This document shows positions 32,776-42,762 of a stretch of 64,000 nt of DNA, piece after piece. A model generated the notes under the pieces. The model did no database searches. It saw only the letters and a program-made list of their open reading frames with translations, and was not told where the DNA came from. Location of the stretch: contig NZ_VOSI01000004.1 of the NCBI RefSeq assembly GCF_019797745.1, positions 62,001-126,000 on the forward strand, read 5' to 3'. The stretch's first letter is position 1. Each line of letters opens with the position of its first letter. Source of the stretch: Edaphocola aurantiacus (GTDB lineage: Bacteria > Bacteroidota > Bacteroidia > Chitinophagales > Chitinophagaceae). The translations under genes and the position numbers were made by a program.

Positions 32776-35700
32776 ATGAGCCATTACGATCTGCTACTGA
32801 AGAAGCTGGATGCATTCATTCGTAAGTACTACGCCAACCAACTGTTGCGCGGAGGGCTCATCTTTGCAGCCTGTTTACTGATCTATCTTTTACTGATCAC
32901 TATAGGTGAATATTTTTTCTACTTTTCGATACAGGTAAAATGGACCCTATTGGTCTTCCTGCTCAGTGTGGGCTTGCTTTCCCTGGTATTCTGGGTTATT
33001 ATACCCCTGCTGAAAATGCAGCAACTGGGCAAGGTGATTAATCATGAGCAGGCAGCAACCATTGTCGGTAATTTCTTTCCTGAAGTAAAGGACAAATTGC
33101 TGAATGTATTGCAGCTGAAAGAGCAGAGCAGCGAAAGCGAGGCCAGTAATGAACTGATTGCCGCAAGCATAGACCAGAAAGCGGGTAAAATAAGTGTACT
33201 GCCTTTTGGAGCTGCGATTGATATGCGCAAAAACAAACGGTATTTGCCATTCCTGTTTTTGCCGGTTATTGCAGCCGCACTGATTTTTGTAATTGCCCCA
33301 AAGGTATTTACAGAAGGAGGTTATCGCTTATCGCAACCATCTGTTTTCTTTGCGAAGCCGGCTCCCTTTACTTTTTATGTCGACCCTAAACAGTTGAGGG
33401 TAGTACAAGGACAAGCATTCACCCTTACCGCTTCTGTGCAGGGAGAGAAATTGCCAGAGCGCCTTTTCCTCGTATTGGGTAGCGAGCAGGTCGAAATGAA
33501 ATCTATCGGCAATCATAAATTTACCTATACCTTTCCCAAGGTCAGCGATGCATTGTCTTTCCGCCTCACCGCGGTCGATTACTATTCGCAGCCCTATAAG
33601 CTATCTGTATTATTTCAACCGGAGCTGGAGCAGATGCGCATGACCCTGACTTATCCTGCATATACGGGAAAGAAAAGTGAGACCATGCAGGGATTGTCAG
33701 ATGTTACTGTACCTGTAGGTACCACCATACACTGGGAGCTAGGTGCAGCCCATACCGATGAGGTACAGGTACAAGCCGGTAATGTGCAGCAGCCTATGAG
33801 CCGCGAGGGCAAACGCTTCAGCACCGCCGTTCGCTTCATGGCCTCTATGCCTTACCAGTTATGGCTTAAAAATAATGCACAGGCTACAACCGATACGCTT
33901 CAATACCAGGTACAGGTTATAGACGATCAGTACCCGCAGGTGAGTATAGATGCACATAAGGATACCACATTTGCCCAGCAGGTGCTGGTGACCGGTACTG
34001 CCGGCGATGATTACGCTTTGCGCCAGGTATCATTTGTATACCAGGTACTCGATCCGCAGAATAAAGTGGTAAGCATAAAAGCGGTACCGTTGAAGAGCGG
34101 GGGGCAGGTGGTACAATTCTCCCATTATTTTGATATTGCTACTTTAAAATTACAGCCGGGCTACCAGGTAAATTATTACGTTGAAGCCTGGGATAATGAT
34201 GCCGTTAACGGAAGTAAGAGCAGTAAAAGTTCTGTAATGTCCTGGAAGGCGCCGGATATGAAGCAGCTGGATAAAGTGATGGAGGAGAATGCGGAGAAAA
34301 TGAACTCCAGTATGAGCAGCAGTGCCGCACAGGCAGAGCAGTTGAACGAAGAGTTTAAGAACATGCAGAAAGAAATGCTGGAATCGGGAGAGAGCAGCTG
34401 GGAGCGCAATCAGAAAATGCAATCGCTGCTGGACAAAAATCTGCAACTGAAAGCTAACCTGGAGAACCTTAAAAAGAGATTTGAAGAACAACGCAAGCAA
34501 AGCGATGCCAAAAGCCTGAGTCCTGAATTGAAAGAAAAACAGGAGGCCATAAAGGATCAGATCGATAACCTGAAAGATAAGCAGCTGGAAGAGCAGATCA
34601 AAAAACTGCAGGAGTTGCTGGAGAAAAGAGATCAGCGCAATGCAATGGAACAATTGCAACAGATGGAACAGAATAATAAACTGTTCAATATGGATATGGA
34701 GCGGATGCAGGAGCTGATGAAGCGCCTGGAGATGCAGATGAAAATGGAGGGCCTGGCACAGAAAATGGAAGAACTGTCGAAGAAAGAAGCAGCCCTGGAA
34801 CAGAAAACTGAAACCGGTGCACAAAGTAATGAAGCGCTGCGTAAAGAACAGGAACAGATCAAACAGGAGCTGGACAAGGCGATGAAGGAAGACATGAAAG
34901 CCATTGAACAGCAGAATAATCAACTGCAACAACCGCAGCAACTGGATAAAGCCCAGGATGCCGGTAAAGAGGCAGAATCGGAAATGAATAAAAGTAGTGA
35001 ACAGCTACAGCAGAATAATCAGAAGAATGCAAAGCAATCGCAGCAGAATGCGAAAAACAAACTGGAGGAAATGAGCCAGAGCCTGAAGCAGATGGCTTCG
35101 GGTATGGATATGGAACAGCTGGATATTGATATCAAAGCCACAAGACAGTTGCTGACCAATCTTATCCGTTTCTCCTTCGACCAGGAAAAGCTGATGAATG
35201 CACTGCGTACCACCAGTGTGAGCAGTCCGGCTTACCTGCTGCTGACCAAAGAGCAGAACCGACTGAAGAATAATACTAAAATGATCAAGGACAGCCTGTA
35301 CGTGCTGAGCAAAAGAATCTTCAGTATTGCCGCAACGGTGAACAAAGAAACTTCGGATCTGGACCAGAATATTGCACGTACTTTAGACGCTTTTGAACAG
35401 CGCAATATTGGTGAGATTCTGCCCCGTCAGCAATATGCAATGACAGCGGCCAATAACCTGGCATTACTGCTGAACGAATTGCTGAGTAACCTCATGCAAT
35501 CTCAGCAAGGCGGCGCCAGTGGCAGCGGGCAAAGCAAACCTAAAAAAGGTAAAGGCCAGGGCAGTGGATCAGGCATGATGAAAGATATTATTACCGGCCA
35601 GCAACAGATGGGGCAGGGCATGCAGCAGATGAAGGAAGGCCAGTCCGGAAATAAACCCGGCCAATCGGGTCAGGGACAGAGCGGACAGGGTGGCCAGAAC

Positions 35701-36171
35701 TCTGGAGGGCAGCAAAATGGAGGCAGCCAGGGTAATGCAGAGCAGGTCGCGCGCCTGGCACAGCAGCAGGCGATGTTGCGTAAACAGATGCAGGAATTGC
35801 TGGATGTACTGAACAGTAACGGCCAGGGGGGCAGCAAACTGACTAATGAGATACGGGCCATACAGGCAGAACTGGATAAACAGGAAACTGACCTGGTATT
35901 CCGTAAAGATATCAGCCAACTGATACAACGAAATAAAGAGATTCTTACCCGCATGCTGGAAGCCGAAAAGGCAATACAAGAGCAGGAAGAAGATAATAAA
36001 CGCAGTGCAGAGGCCGGCAAAGACGCCCCGAGACCAATGCCTGGAGAACTCTCAGATTACCTGAAGCAACAGCAGATGCTATTTGAGCGTTACCGTACAA
36101 CCGCACCGGTATTAAAACCCTTCTATCAGAAAATGTCGGAGGAATACCTGAAAAAAGTTCAGGGACAATAG
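32776..36171 (+). CDS. DUF4175 family large membrane/coiled-coil protein
   Basis: A 1131-aa protein. Membrane helices lie at about residues 22-45, 52-77 and 155-175. Beta-rich, presumably periplasmic, domains follow to about 480. About 400 residues of Gln/Lys/Glu/Met-rich coiled coil come next (KMNSSMSSSAAQAEQLNEEF onward), then a Gly/Gln-rich linker near 905-985 (QSGQGQSGQGGQ), and a final helical segment. The architecture matches DUF4175, found in Bacteroidota and Alphaproteobacteria and of unknown function. It lies between a TPR protein and an AsmA-like protein, suggesting a cell-envelope complex. The long minus-strand frames opposite it are by-products of its CAG/GAA-rich codons. Confidence 0.85.
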   Translation: MSHYDLLLKKLDAFIRKYYANQLLRGGLIFAACLLIYLLLITIGEYFFYFSIQVKWTLLVFLLSVGLLSLVFWVIIPLLKMQQLGKVINHEQAATIVGNFFPEVKDKLLNVLQLKEQSSESEASNELIAASIDQKAGKISVLPFGAAIDMRKNKRYLPFLFLPVIAAALIFVIAPKVFTEGGYRLSQPSVFFAKPAPFTFYVDPKQLRVVQGQAFTLTASVQGEKLPERLFLVLGSEQVEMKSIGNHKFTYTFPKVSDALSFRLTAVDYYSQPYKLSVLFQPELEQMRMTLTYPAYTGKKSETMQGLSDVTVPVGTTIHWELGAAHTDEVQVQAGNVQQPMSREGKRFSTAVRFMASMPYQLWLKNNAQATTDTLQYQVQVIDDQYPQVSIDAHKDTTFAQQVLVTGTAGDDYALRQVSFVYQVLDPQNKVVSIKAVPLKSGGQVVQFSHYFDIATLKLQPGYQVNYYVEAWDNDAVNGSKSSKSSVMSWKAPDMKQLDKVMEENAEKMNSSMSSSAAQAEQLNEEFKNMQKEMLESGESSWERNQKMQSLLDKNLQLKANLENLKKRFEEQRKQSDAKSLSPELKEKQEAIKDQIDNLKDKQLEEQIKKLQELLEKRDQRNAMEQLQQMEQNNKLFNMDMERMQELMKRLEMQMKMEGLAQKMEELSKKEAALEQKTETGAQSNEALRKEQEQIKQELDKAMKEDMKAIEQQNNQLQQPQQLDKAQDAGKEAESEMNKSSEQLQQNNQKNAKQSQQNAKNKLEEMSQSLKQMASGMDMEQLDIDIKATRQLLTNLIRFSFDQEKLMNALRTTSVSSPAYLLLTKEQNRLKNNTKMIKDSLYVLSKRIFSIAATVNKETSDLDQNIARTLDAFEQRNIGEILPRQQYAMTAANNLALLLNELLSNLMQSQQGGASGSGQSKPKKGKGQGSGSGMMKDIITGQQQMGQGMQQMKEGQSGNKPGQSGQGQSGQGGQNSGGQQNGGSQGNAEQVARLAQQQAMLRKQMQELLDVLNSNGQGGSKLTNEIRAIQAELDKQETDLVFRKDISQLIQRNKEILTRMLEAEKAIQEQEEDNKRSAEAGKDAPRPMPGELSDYLKQQQMLFERYRTTAPVLKPFYQKMSEEYLKKVQGQ

Positions 36172-36224
36172 AGAAATATACAGTATATTTAAAGCAATAA
36201 GAATCAAACTGTACCCACCTATCT

Positions 36225-38669
36225 ATGCGTAAAAAATGGATTAAAAAAATACTGTACGTACTGGCAGCATTATTTTTACTGTTGCTGATACTCTGGGGTG
36301 TACTATACTGGTATGTACAGACCCATAAAAAAGAACTGCTTTCCCGCCTCGAAAAAGCAGCCGGAGAGCGTATTGAAGGACAGTTACATATAGAGGACAT
36401 CAGTCCCGAACTGTTCCGCACTTTTCCGAATATATCGATCCGCATGGATGGTATATCGCTACAGGACAGCCTTTATGAACAACACCATCAGAAACTTATC
36501 GATCTGAAGCATGCCTACGTGCGCCTGAATATCTTCTCTTTACTGACCGGTAAACCCAGGATATCTAAGATCATTGCTGATGAGGGTTCCTTTCACATCT
36601 TTATTGATCAGAACGGCTATTCAAACAACTATTTACTCAAGCCCCGGGTGCCGAAGGTTAAGGCTAAAAAAAGCAAGATTGAGGTAGAAAATATAGAAGT
36701 CAATAATGTAGCTTTTGTGATTGATAATGTTCCTATGAACAAACGCTTCCACATGCAGCTGCGGACGATCAATGCGACCGTACATAGCGTAGACAGCTTT
36801 ATGAAAATTAGAGCGGATGTCAATATACTGATGGGTGGCCTGGGCTTTAAACTGTCCAAAGGTTCTTTCCTGAAAAATGCAGAGATCAAAGGAACACTGC
36901 ATTTTGACTACAATACCATCACCCGGCTCGGTGTAGTACAGGAGCGCGATATTGAAATAGATAATGAAAAGCTGAAACTGAAGGCCTGGATGCGTTTTGG
37001 CGGACCAAAGGTTTTGCCATTCCAGATCAACCTGGAGGGAAAGAAGATTACCTATAATGTGGCCGTAAAATGGCTTTCGGAAAACATCTTTAATAAGCTC
37101 TCCAAATTCGATTTCGCCAAAACACTTGAAGTGGCTGCGGTCATTCGTGGCGACATGCTCGAGCGCGGAACCAATCCGTACCTGGACATCAATTTCAAGA
37201 CAGAGAAAAATACGGTAAGTATGCTCGGATCTACCTTTACCGATGTATACTTCAAAGGCAAATTTTACAATCATGTAAACGAAGCCAAAGGCCGGCACGA
37301 CAGTAACTCGGTGGTGTTGCTGGATAGTGTACACGCCTCCTATAACGGACTGCCCGTGTCGGGTCGTGATGTGGTGATCATGAACTTTGTTCGCCCTTAT
37401 GTGATCGCTTATCTTAAAGAGCAGTTTGATGCCACAGCGCTGAACAATACATTCGGCGATCAGTTTACCTTTACTAGAGGTACCTGTAGCTATGACCTGA
37501 AGTATAATGGCACCTTATTTGCCAACTCTCTGATCCCGGATGAAATATACGGTGCCATTGACCTGAAGAATTTTGACTTTGTCTATAATTCCCGCAACCT
37601 CAAATTCCATAACGGCAATGCCAGTCTCGGGTTTAACGGACCGGACCTGCTGCTGAATAAAGTGCAGATCTTTGCGCAGAACAGCGATATCTCCATTAAT
37701 GGGGTCTCGAAAGACTTTCTGAAAAGCTTCGTGGAAATACCCGGAAAGGCTACAATGAACCTGCACCTGCTCAGTAATAATATTGACCTGGGCGCATTCA
37801 TGACCTATTTCGTACAGAAAAGAAGCGCAGGCAAACGCAGTAAAGTTTCTGCTTCCGAGCGCCTGGATGCCTTCCTTACCAATAGTGATATTGCTATGGA
37901 TATGCGCATCAATAAAGCGGTGTACCGCAAGATGGTGGCTACAAATGTAGTTTCCTCTATGTCCTTCGCCAATTCCGGTCTTACCATACATAATCTGCAC
38001 CTCAACCATGCCCAGGGGGCTATTGACCTCAGTGGTAAGGTAAACCAGCAGGCGGTAAATAATCCGTTCAACCTGCAGTTTAGTGTGGCAAATGTGCAGG
38101 TCAGCCAGCTGTTTTATGCCATGAACAATTTCGGCTTTAAAAGCCTGACCGATAAAAATGTGAGTGGCAATGTGTCCCTGAACGGAAGCCTGAATGGAAA
38201 TGTGACCGATAAAGGCGTACTGCTGGCCGAACGCTTGAACGGCATCATAAAATATGATCTGAATAAAGCATCCTTAAAGAATTTTGCCTTATTCGATAAA
38301 GTACAGAAATGGTTTAAAAACCGGCGCCTGGACAATATCGAGATAGAACGTTTTATCGGCAATTTCGATATTCGCAGCGGCAGTATTTTTATTCCTAAAA
38401 CAGAACTGCATACCAGTGCGCTGAACCTGTCCTTTGCCGGGGTGTATGGACTGGCACCGGGTAAGCCCACCAATATAGACTTCCGTGTGCCGCTGCGTAA
38501 TCCGCAGGTCGATAAAGACCGCCAGGAAAGAGGCCTGAGCAGAAGGAAAGGCGAAGGGCTGGTCATCAACCTGAACGCGCACTCTGATGCATCCGGCAAA
38601 ATCGTTATCGGAGTGGGTAAGGGCTATGAGAAGGATAATGGTAAAGTTGTAGATGAAGACGAGGAATAA
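36225..38669 (+). CDS. AsmA-like envelope protein
   Basis: An 814-aa protein with an N-terminal membrane anchor (ILYVLAALFLLLLILWGVLYWYV, residues 10-32), then the AsmA start LSRLEKAAGERIEGQLHIEDISPELFRTFPNISIRMDGISL. A long periplasmic beta region follows, ending in an AsmA C-terminal domain (GNVSLNGSLNGNVTDKG ... FDIRSGSIFIPKTELHTSALNLSFAGVYGL). AsmA-clan proteins bridge the periplasm and are implicated in phospholipid movement to the outer membrane. It is third in the YfaP/DUF4175 gene string with a 53-base gap. It ends 21 bases before tsaD, whose promoter is in that gap. Confidence 0.85.
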   Translation: MRKKWIKKILYVLAALFLLLLILWGVLYWYVQTHKKELLSRLEKAAGERIEGQLHIEDISPELFRTFPNISIRMDGISLQDSLYEQHHQKLIDLKHAYVRLNIFSLLTGKPRISKIIADEGSFHIFIDQNGYSNNYLLKPRVPKVKAKKSKIEVENIEVNNVAFVIDNVPMNKRFHMQLRTINATVHSVDSFMKIRADVNILMGGLGFKLSKGSFLKNAEIKGTLHFDYNTITRLGVVQERDIEIDNEKLKLKAWMRFGGPKVLPFQINLEGKKITYNVAVKWLSENIFNKLSKFDFAKTLEVAAVIRGDMLERGTNPYLDINFKTEKNTVSMLGSTFTDVYFKGKFYNHVNEAKGRHDSNSVVLLDSVHASYNGLPVSGRDVVIMNFVRPYVIAYLKEQFDATALNNTFGDQFTFTRGTCSYDLKYNGTLFANSLIPDEIYGAIDLKNFDFVYNSRNLKFHNGNASLGFNGPDLLLNKVQIFAQNSDISINGVSKDFLKSFVEIPGKATMNLHLLSNNIDLGAFMTYFVQKRSAGKRSKVSASERLDAFLTNSDIAMDMRINKAVYRKMVATNVVSSMSFANSGLTIHNLHLNHAQGAIDLSGKVNQQAVNNPFNLQFSVANVQVSQLFYAMNNFGFKSLTDKNVSGNVSLNGSLNGNVTDKGVLLAERLNGIIKYDLNKASLKNFALFDKVQKWFKNRRLDNIEIERFIGNFDIRSGSIFIPKTELHTSALNLSFAGVYGLAPGKPTNIDFRVPLRNPQVDKDRQERGLSRRKGEGLVINLNAHSDASGKIVIGVGKGYEKDNGKVVDEDEE

Positions 38670-38675
38670 ATCCCG

Positions 38676-38683
38676 TATTTTTG
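38676..38683 (+). promoter_or_regulatory. -7 promoter box of tsaD
   Basis: TATTTTTG, seven bases before the tsaD ATG, so the transcript should start at or next to the start codon (leaderless). Confidence 0.6.
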
Positions 38684-38690
38684 CAGCGAA

Positions 38691-39710
38691 ATGGAAGTAC
38701 CACAGCATCAGATTATCCTGGCTATTGAAAGCTCCTGCGATGAAACCGCAGCTTCAGTAATCAAAGACGGACAAGTATTAAGCAATATTATTGCCACGCA
38801 GACAGTGCATGAGCAATATGGAGGCGTTGTGCCCGAAATTGCGTCCAGGACCCATCTGCAGCATATTGTCCCTGTCGTGGACCAGGCATTGAAGACCGCT
38901 GGTATTTCCAAAGAATCCTTACAGGCCATTGCGTTTACACAGGCTCCGGGATTACTGGGCTCTTTACTGGTGGGCAGCAGCTTCGCCAAAGGGATGGCGC
39001 AGGCCCTGAATATTCCCCTCATCGGGGTACACCATATGCAGGCGCATGTACTGGCTCATTTTATTGAGGACCCTAAACCTGCATTTCCTTTTTTGTGCCT
39101 TACCGTTTCGGGAGGTCATACACAGATTGTGCTCTGCCATAGTCCGCTGGATATGGAGATACTGGGCGAGACCATTGATGATGCGGCCGGAGAGGCTTTT
39201 GACAAGATTGCTAAAATGCTCGAACTGCCTTATCCGGGTGGCCCGCTGATCGATCGTTATGCACAGCAGGGCAATCCTAAGGCATTCCCTTTCCCGATTC
39301 CCAGCCTGGAAGGCTTGAATTATAGTTTCAGCGGGATCAAAACCGCCGTTTTATATTTCCTTCAGAAGCAAAAAGCAATAGACCCGGATTTTGTGCAGAA
39401 AAATATAGCGGATATCTGCGCTTCTGTACAATATACCATTGTCACTGCTTTGCTGAAAAAGTTTGAAAAAGCGGCTAAACAATATAAGGTACGCCATATA
39501 GGTGTAGCAGGAGGTGTATCGGCCAATAGCGGCCTGCGTACGGCCTTGACCGAACTGGGTAAGAAACTGCGGATTGAAGTGTACCTGCCCAAGTTTGAAT
39601 ATTGTACCGATAATGCAGCGATGATCGCCGTTACGGCGCATTATAAAATGCAGCGTAAAGAATTTACCGATCTGCTGGCAGTGCCTACTGCAAGAGCTGC
39701 CTGGAAATAA
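38691..39710 (+). CDS. tsaD: tRNA N6-threonylcarbamoyladenosine transferase TsaD
   Basis: A 339-aa ASKHA-fold enzyme that moves the threonylcarbamoyl group onto A37 of ANN-decoding tRNAs. The N-terminal ATPase motif is LAIESSCDETAASVIKDG. The metal ligands His115 and His119 lie in GVHHMQAHVLAHF. LTVSGGHTQIV, DDAAGEAFDKIAKML and YPGGPLIDR follow, and the C-terminal GVAGGVSANSGLR and CTDNAAMIAVTAHY complete the family pattern. The length is normal. A TsaC/Sua5-type protein, which makes its substrate, is encoded at 50335. Confidence 0.97.
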   Translation: MEVPQHQIILAIESSCDETAASVIKDGQVLSNIIATQTVHEQYGGVVPEIASRTHLQHIVPVVDQALKTAGISKESLQAIAFTQAPGLLGSLLVGSSFAKGMAQALNIPLIGVHHMQAHVLAHFIEDPKPAFPFLCLTVSGGHTQIVLCHSPLDMEILGETIDDAAGEAFDKIAKMLELPYPGGPLIDRYAQQGNPKAFPFPIPSLEGLNYSFSGIKTAVLYFLQKQKAIDPDFVQKNIADICASVQYTIVTALLKKFEKAAKQYKVRHIGVAGGVSANSGLRTALTELGKKLRIEVYLPKFEYCTDNAAMIAVTAHYKMQRKEFTDLLAVPTARAAWK

Positions 39711-39716
39711 TTATCT

Positions 39717-40442
39717 ATGCCTAACGCGTATTTCGACTTCAAACAGTTTCGTATAGCACAGGATCGTTGTGCGATGAAAGTGAGTACAGATGCCTGTATA
39801 CAAGGGGCCTGGCTGGCTACTGTGTTTAGACAGTACAATCCTGCGACTATACTGGATATTGGTGCCGGTACCGGATTGCTGAGCCTGATGCTGGCACAGG
39901 AAATACCCCATGCCCTGATTACTGCTGTTGAAATTAATGAAGACGCCTGTGCACAGGCTGCCGAAAATGTGCGTAACAGCCCTTGGCCCGAGCGGGTACG
40001 GGTCTGCGGCAAAGCCTTGCAGGATATGGATGATACTTCATTGTATGATGCCATTATCTGTAATCCGCCCTTCTTTCACAATCATCTCGAGAGCCAGGAT
40101 AGCCATCGGAGCATGGCAAGGCATAGCCATACTTTAAGTAAAGAAGTGCTGGCCGAAAAAGTAGCACAGCTCCTGTCTGCCGATGGTAAAGCTGGTATAT
40201 TATACCCTGCATCTGAATGGGATGCCTGGATACGCATTGCCCGCAAGGCCGGCCTGCATGTACAAAGCCAATTACTGATCAGACCGCATCTCCATAAAGC
40301 GCCCAACAGGGTAGTAGGACTGATGAGCAGGCAGGTACATCCGCAAACGGAAACAACCGGATTATGCATTTACGAAGCGGGTTCCCGCACCTATACCCCT
40401 GAGTTTATAGATTTGTTAAACCCCTACTATCTGCATTTGTAA
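39717..40442 (+). CDS. trmN6: tRNA1(Val) (adenine(37)-N6)-methyltransferase, TrmN6-like
   Basis: A 241-aa SAM-dependent methyltransferase. Motif I is ILDIGAGTGLLSLMLAQ, motif II region ITAVEINEDACAQAAEN, and the catalytic N-methyltransferase motif IV is NPPFF in YDAIICNPPFFHN, as in TrmN6 (YfiC). The N-terminus FDFKQFRIAQDRCAMKVSTDA matches the family start (KQF.i.q...aMKv.tDg). It follows tsaD after six bases and is probably cotranscribed; both act at A37 of tRNAs. Confidence 0.92.
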   Translation: MPNAYFDFKQFRIAQDRCAMKVSTDACIQGAWLATVFRQYNPATILDIGAGTGLLSLMLAQEIPHALITAVEINEDACAQAAENVRNSPWPERVRVCGKALQDMDDTSLYDAIICNPPFFHNHLESQDSHRSMARHSHTLSKEVLAEKVAQLLSADGKAGILYPASEWDAWIRIARKAGLHVQSQLLIRPHLHKAPNRVVGLMSRQVHPQTETTGLCIYEAGSRTYTPEFIDLLNPYYLHL

Positions 40443-40476
40443 GTTAAGTGCCTTATCTGTTGTATGAAATATTTAA

Positions 40477-40484
40477 TACATTTG
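40477..40484 (+). promoter_or_regulatory. -7 promoter box of gldB
   Basis: TACATTTG, 19 bases before the proposed TTG start at 40504; supports that start because no ATG occurs between. Confidence 0.6.
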
Positions 40485-40503
40485 CAGGCAAAAAACTATA
40501 AAA

Positions 40504-41535
40504 TTGCGTATACTTTCTACTATAGGAACCGGTCTGGCCTGTATCCTTTTGAACATATTTGTTTCCTGCGGCCCTGGTGCCGGAGATGTTGATGTCAGTA
40601 AAGTAGCTGTAAAGCTGGATTACGTTGACTTCTATAAAGATTTTTCTGCCATTGACAGTAATGCTGTTCCAGAAGGCTTGCAGCAGTTACAGCAGAAGTA
40701 TCCGACTTTTCTTCCCTTTTATCTGGATACCTTACTGCCTTTCGGTCATATAGAACAGCCGTATACCAATGCCGAACATATAGTTCCGGTACGCACGGTT
40801 TTTGTTCACCCTGATTTCAAAGCATTAAACGATACGGTCAATAAAGTATTTACAGATACCCGTAAGTACAACGAGGCTATACTGGATGCCTTCAAACACA
40901 TCAAGTATTATCTGCCAAATGTACCCTTGCCGACCAAGGTGTATTATTTTACTTCCTGCCTGAACAAATGGACTTCATTTACCCATAATGATCAATTAGG
41001 TATTGGTCTGGATATGTTCCTGGGCAAGAGTTTTCTCCCTTACCAGGCCATAGGTATACCAGATTATGCACTCATCAACCACACCCCTGAGAATATTCCG
41101 ATGTGGGCAGCCAAAGCAGTGTATAACAGTGTGTACGAACATGATAATTTCAATAAATCACTGCTGGACCTGATGCTGCTGAATGGTAAGGAGGTGTATT
41201 ACCTGCACAAGGTATTGCCGCAGATGCCTTTGAACCTTATATTAGGCTATACTCCCGAGCAGATGAAATGGTGTGAGGCTAATGAACCACTGATTTATAA
41301 CTTCTTCCTGAAAGATAACCTGCTGTACAGTAAAAATTACCAGCAGATCATGCGCTATGCTACGCCGGCGCCTAATTCTGCAGGTTTCCCTGCCGAAGCT
41401 CCGGGCAATGTTAGTGCCTTTATCGGATACCGTATTGTTGAGGCCTATGCGCAAAAAAGCGGCAAAGACCTGCAGCAGATCCTGAACGAACAGGATAATA
41501 CCGCCACTTTCCAGGCGTCAAAATATAAACCTTAA
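40504..41535 (+). CDS. gldB: Gliding motility lipoprotein GldB
   Basis: A 343-aa lipoprotein. The signal ends IFVSCGPG, with a lipobox Cys at residue 22. The mature part (AVKLDYVDFYKDFSAIDSN ... QLQQKYPTFLPFYLDTLLPFG, and ALINHTPENIPMWAAKAVYNSV) matches the GldB family, needed for gliding and T9SS function in Flavobacterium. The reading frame can only start at TTG 40504 if the signal peptide is kept; the -7 box 19 bases upstream agrees. The usual partner gldC does not follow; DUF3078 genes do. Confidence 0.85.
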   Translation: MRILSTIGTGLACILLNIFVSCGPGAGDVDVSKVAVKLDYVDFYKDFSAIDSNAVPEGLQQLQQKYPTFLPFYLDTLLPFGHIEQPYTNAEHIVPVRTVFVHPDFKALNDTVNKVFTDTRKYNEAILDAFKHIKYYLPNVPLPTKVYYFTSCLNKWTSFTHNDQLGIGLDMFLGKSFLPYQAIGIPDYALINHTPENIPMWAAKAVYNSVYEHDNFNKSLLDLMLLNGKEVYYLHKVLPQMPLNLILGYTPEQMKWCEANEPLIYNFFLKDNLLYSKNYQQIMRYATPAPNSAGFPAEAPGNVSAFIGYRIVEAYAQKSGKDLQQILNEQDNTATFQASKYKP

Positions 41536-41588
41536 CACAGACATTATTAATATTTTAAGCACCAACAATTCACAATTCTAATTGTACA

Positions 41589-42605
41589 ATGAAAAAAGTA
41601 TTGCTGTTAGTCGGAGCTGCCGCACTATCCTTAAGCAGCCGGGCGCAACTCAGTAAAGTAGATGAAATCTATGCGCAAAGAGTAGAGGGTCAAAATGTAG
41701 ATACCGTAGCATGGATTAAAAATGCCAATTTTTACCTTGGGGGTAACCAGGGCTTGCTGCATAACTGGTCCGCGGGAGGAGAATTGGCCTCCCTTGCTGT
41801 CAATGTGGTATTGAATGGTAATATCGTTCGTTATTACAACCGGCATGTATGGACTAATACCGTAGATGCTAATTATGCACTGTTTTACGCCTACTCTAAT
41901 AGTTTCCAACCGCGTAAAACGGATGACCGCCTGGATTATACGTCCAAATATGGCTACAGGTTGGGAGACAAAAACTCACACTTTTATATTTCCGGCTTAC
42001 TGAATGCCAAAACACAGTTCAGTAAAGGATATAACTATGACCTTCCGAATTGGAGAGACAGCAGCACTTCTGGCTTTCTTTCACCTTTATATGTACTGGT
42101 TTCTCCGGGTATAGAATACCGTAGAGGTTCTATGCTGAGCGTATTCTTGTCGCCGGCTGCCATGCGTATGACTTTTGTGTCTAAAGAGTATACCAGCCGT
42201 AGCGATGTGGGCGCCTTCGGGGTGCCTTATAATAAAAACCTGCGCATGGAGGTGGGTGCTTATATGTCGGCAAGGTACCAGAAAGACATTACGAAGAACA
42301 TTACCTACCGCAGCCGCTTAGATTTGTATTCTAACTACCTGGCCAAAAATACGTACGACATTAACGGAAATGTGATTAAAAAGGACAATCCGGGTAATAT
42401 TGATATCCTGTTCGACCATTTTATTGCCTTTAAATTCTTTAAATACTTCTCTGCCAATTTTGGGTTGACGGCTATTTATGATAACGATGTGCCTTTTATT
42501 CCCACAAAAGATGCAAATGGCAACCCGATAAAAGAACCCATCGGCGGATTAGGATGGTGGCAGATCAAACAGACCTTTACGGTAGGATTTACCTATAAAT
42601 TTTAA
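41589..42605 (+). CDS. DUF3078 outer-membrane protein, copy 1
   Basis: A 338-aa protein with a signal peptide (MKKVLLLVGAAALSLSSRAQ). The mature part contains VAWIKNANFYLGGNQGLLHNWSAGGELASL, the hallmark start of DUF3078 proteins, then alternating amphipathic strands (YALFYAYSNSFQPRKTDDRLDY, FYISGLLNAKTQF, ITYRSRLDLYSNYL). It ends in IKQTFTVGFTYKF, with a terminal Phe as in outer-membrane barrels. The function of DUF3078 is unknown. A closely similar copy of identical length follows at 42828. Confidence 0.85.
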   Translation: MKKVLLLVGAAALSLSSRAQLSKVDEIYAQRVEGQNVDTVAWIKNANFYLGGNQGLLHNWSAGGELASLAVNVVLNGNIVRYYNRHVWTNTVDANYALFYAYSNSFQPRKTDDRLDYTSKYGYRLGDKNSHFYISGLLNAKTQFSKGYNYDLPNWRDSSTSGFLSPLYVLVSPGIEYRRGSMLSVFLSPAAMRMTFVSKEYTSRSDVGAFGVPYNKNLRMEVGAYMSARYQKDITKNITYRSRLDLYSNYLAKNTYDINGNVIKKDNPGNIDILFDHFIAFKFFKYFSANFGLTAIYDNDVPFIPTKDANGNPIKEPIGGLGWWQIKQTFTVGFTYKF

Positions 42606-42638
42606 AGCCTGACCGTATAATACTGATAAATAATACAT

Positions 42639-42680
42639 AAAAGAGCCATGAAGTAATACCTATGCTTCTTGGCTCTTTTT
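42639..42680 (+). terminator. Terminator after DUF3078 copy 1
   Basis: AAAAGAGCC / GGCTCTTTT, with further pairing of ATGAAG and CTTCTT around the loop and T5. It separates the two DUF3078 genes into different transcripts. Confidence 0.8.
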
Positions 42681-42762
42681 ATGTTTTATAATATTTGTGA
42701 TTTAATAATAAGTATAACATGGTATTAACCGGAATGAGTAGTACTTACTTGATTGATGATAC

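Noticed and set aside
34150-34941. 263-aa minus-strand frame opposite the DUF4175 coiled coil
   Set aside because: Its Leu/Phe/His-rich translation is the complement of CAG/GAA/CTG-rich codons; the plus-strand protein is clearly real.
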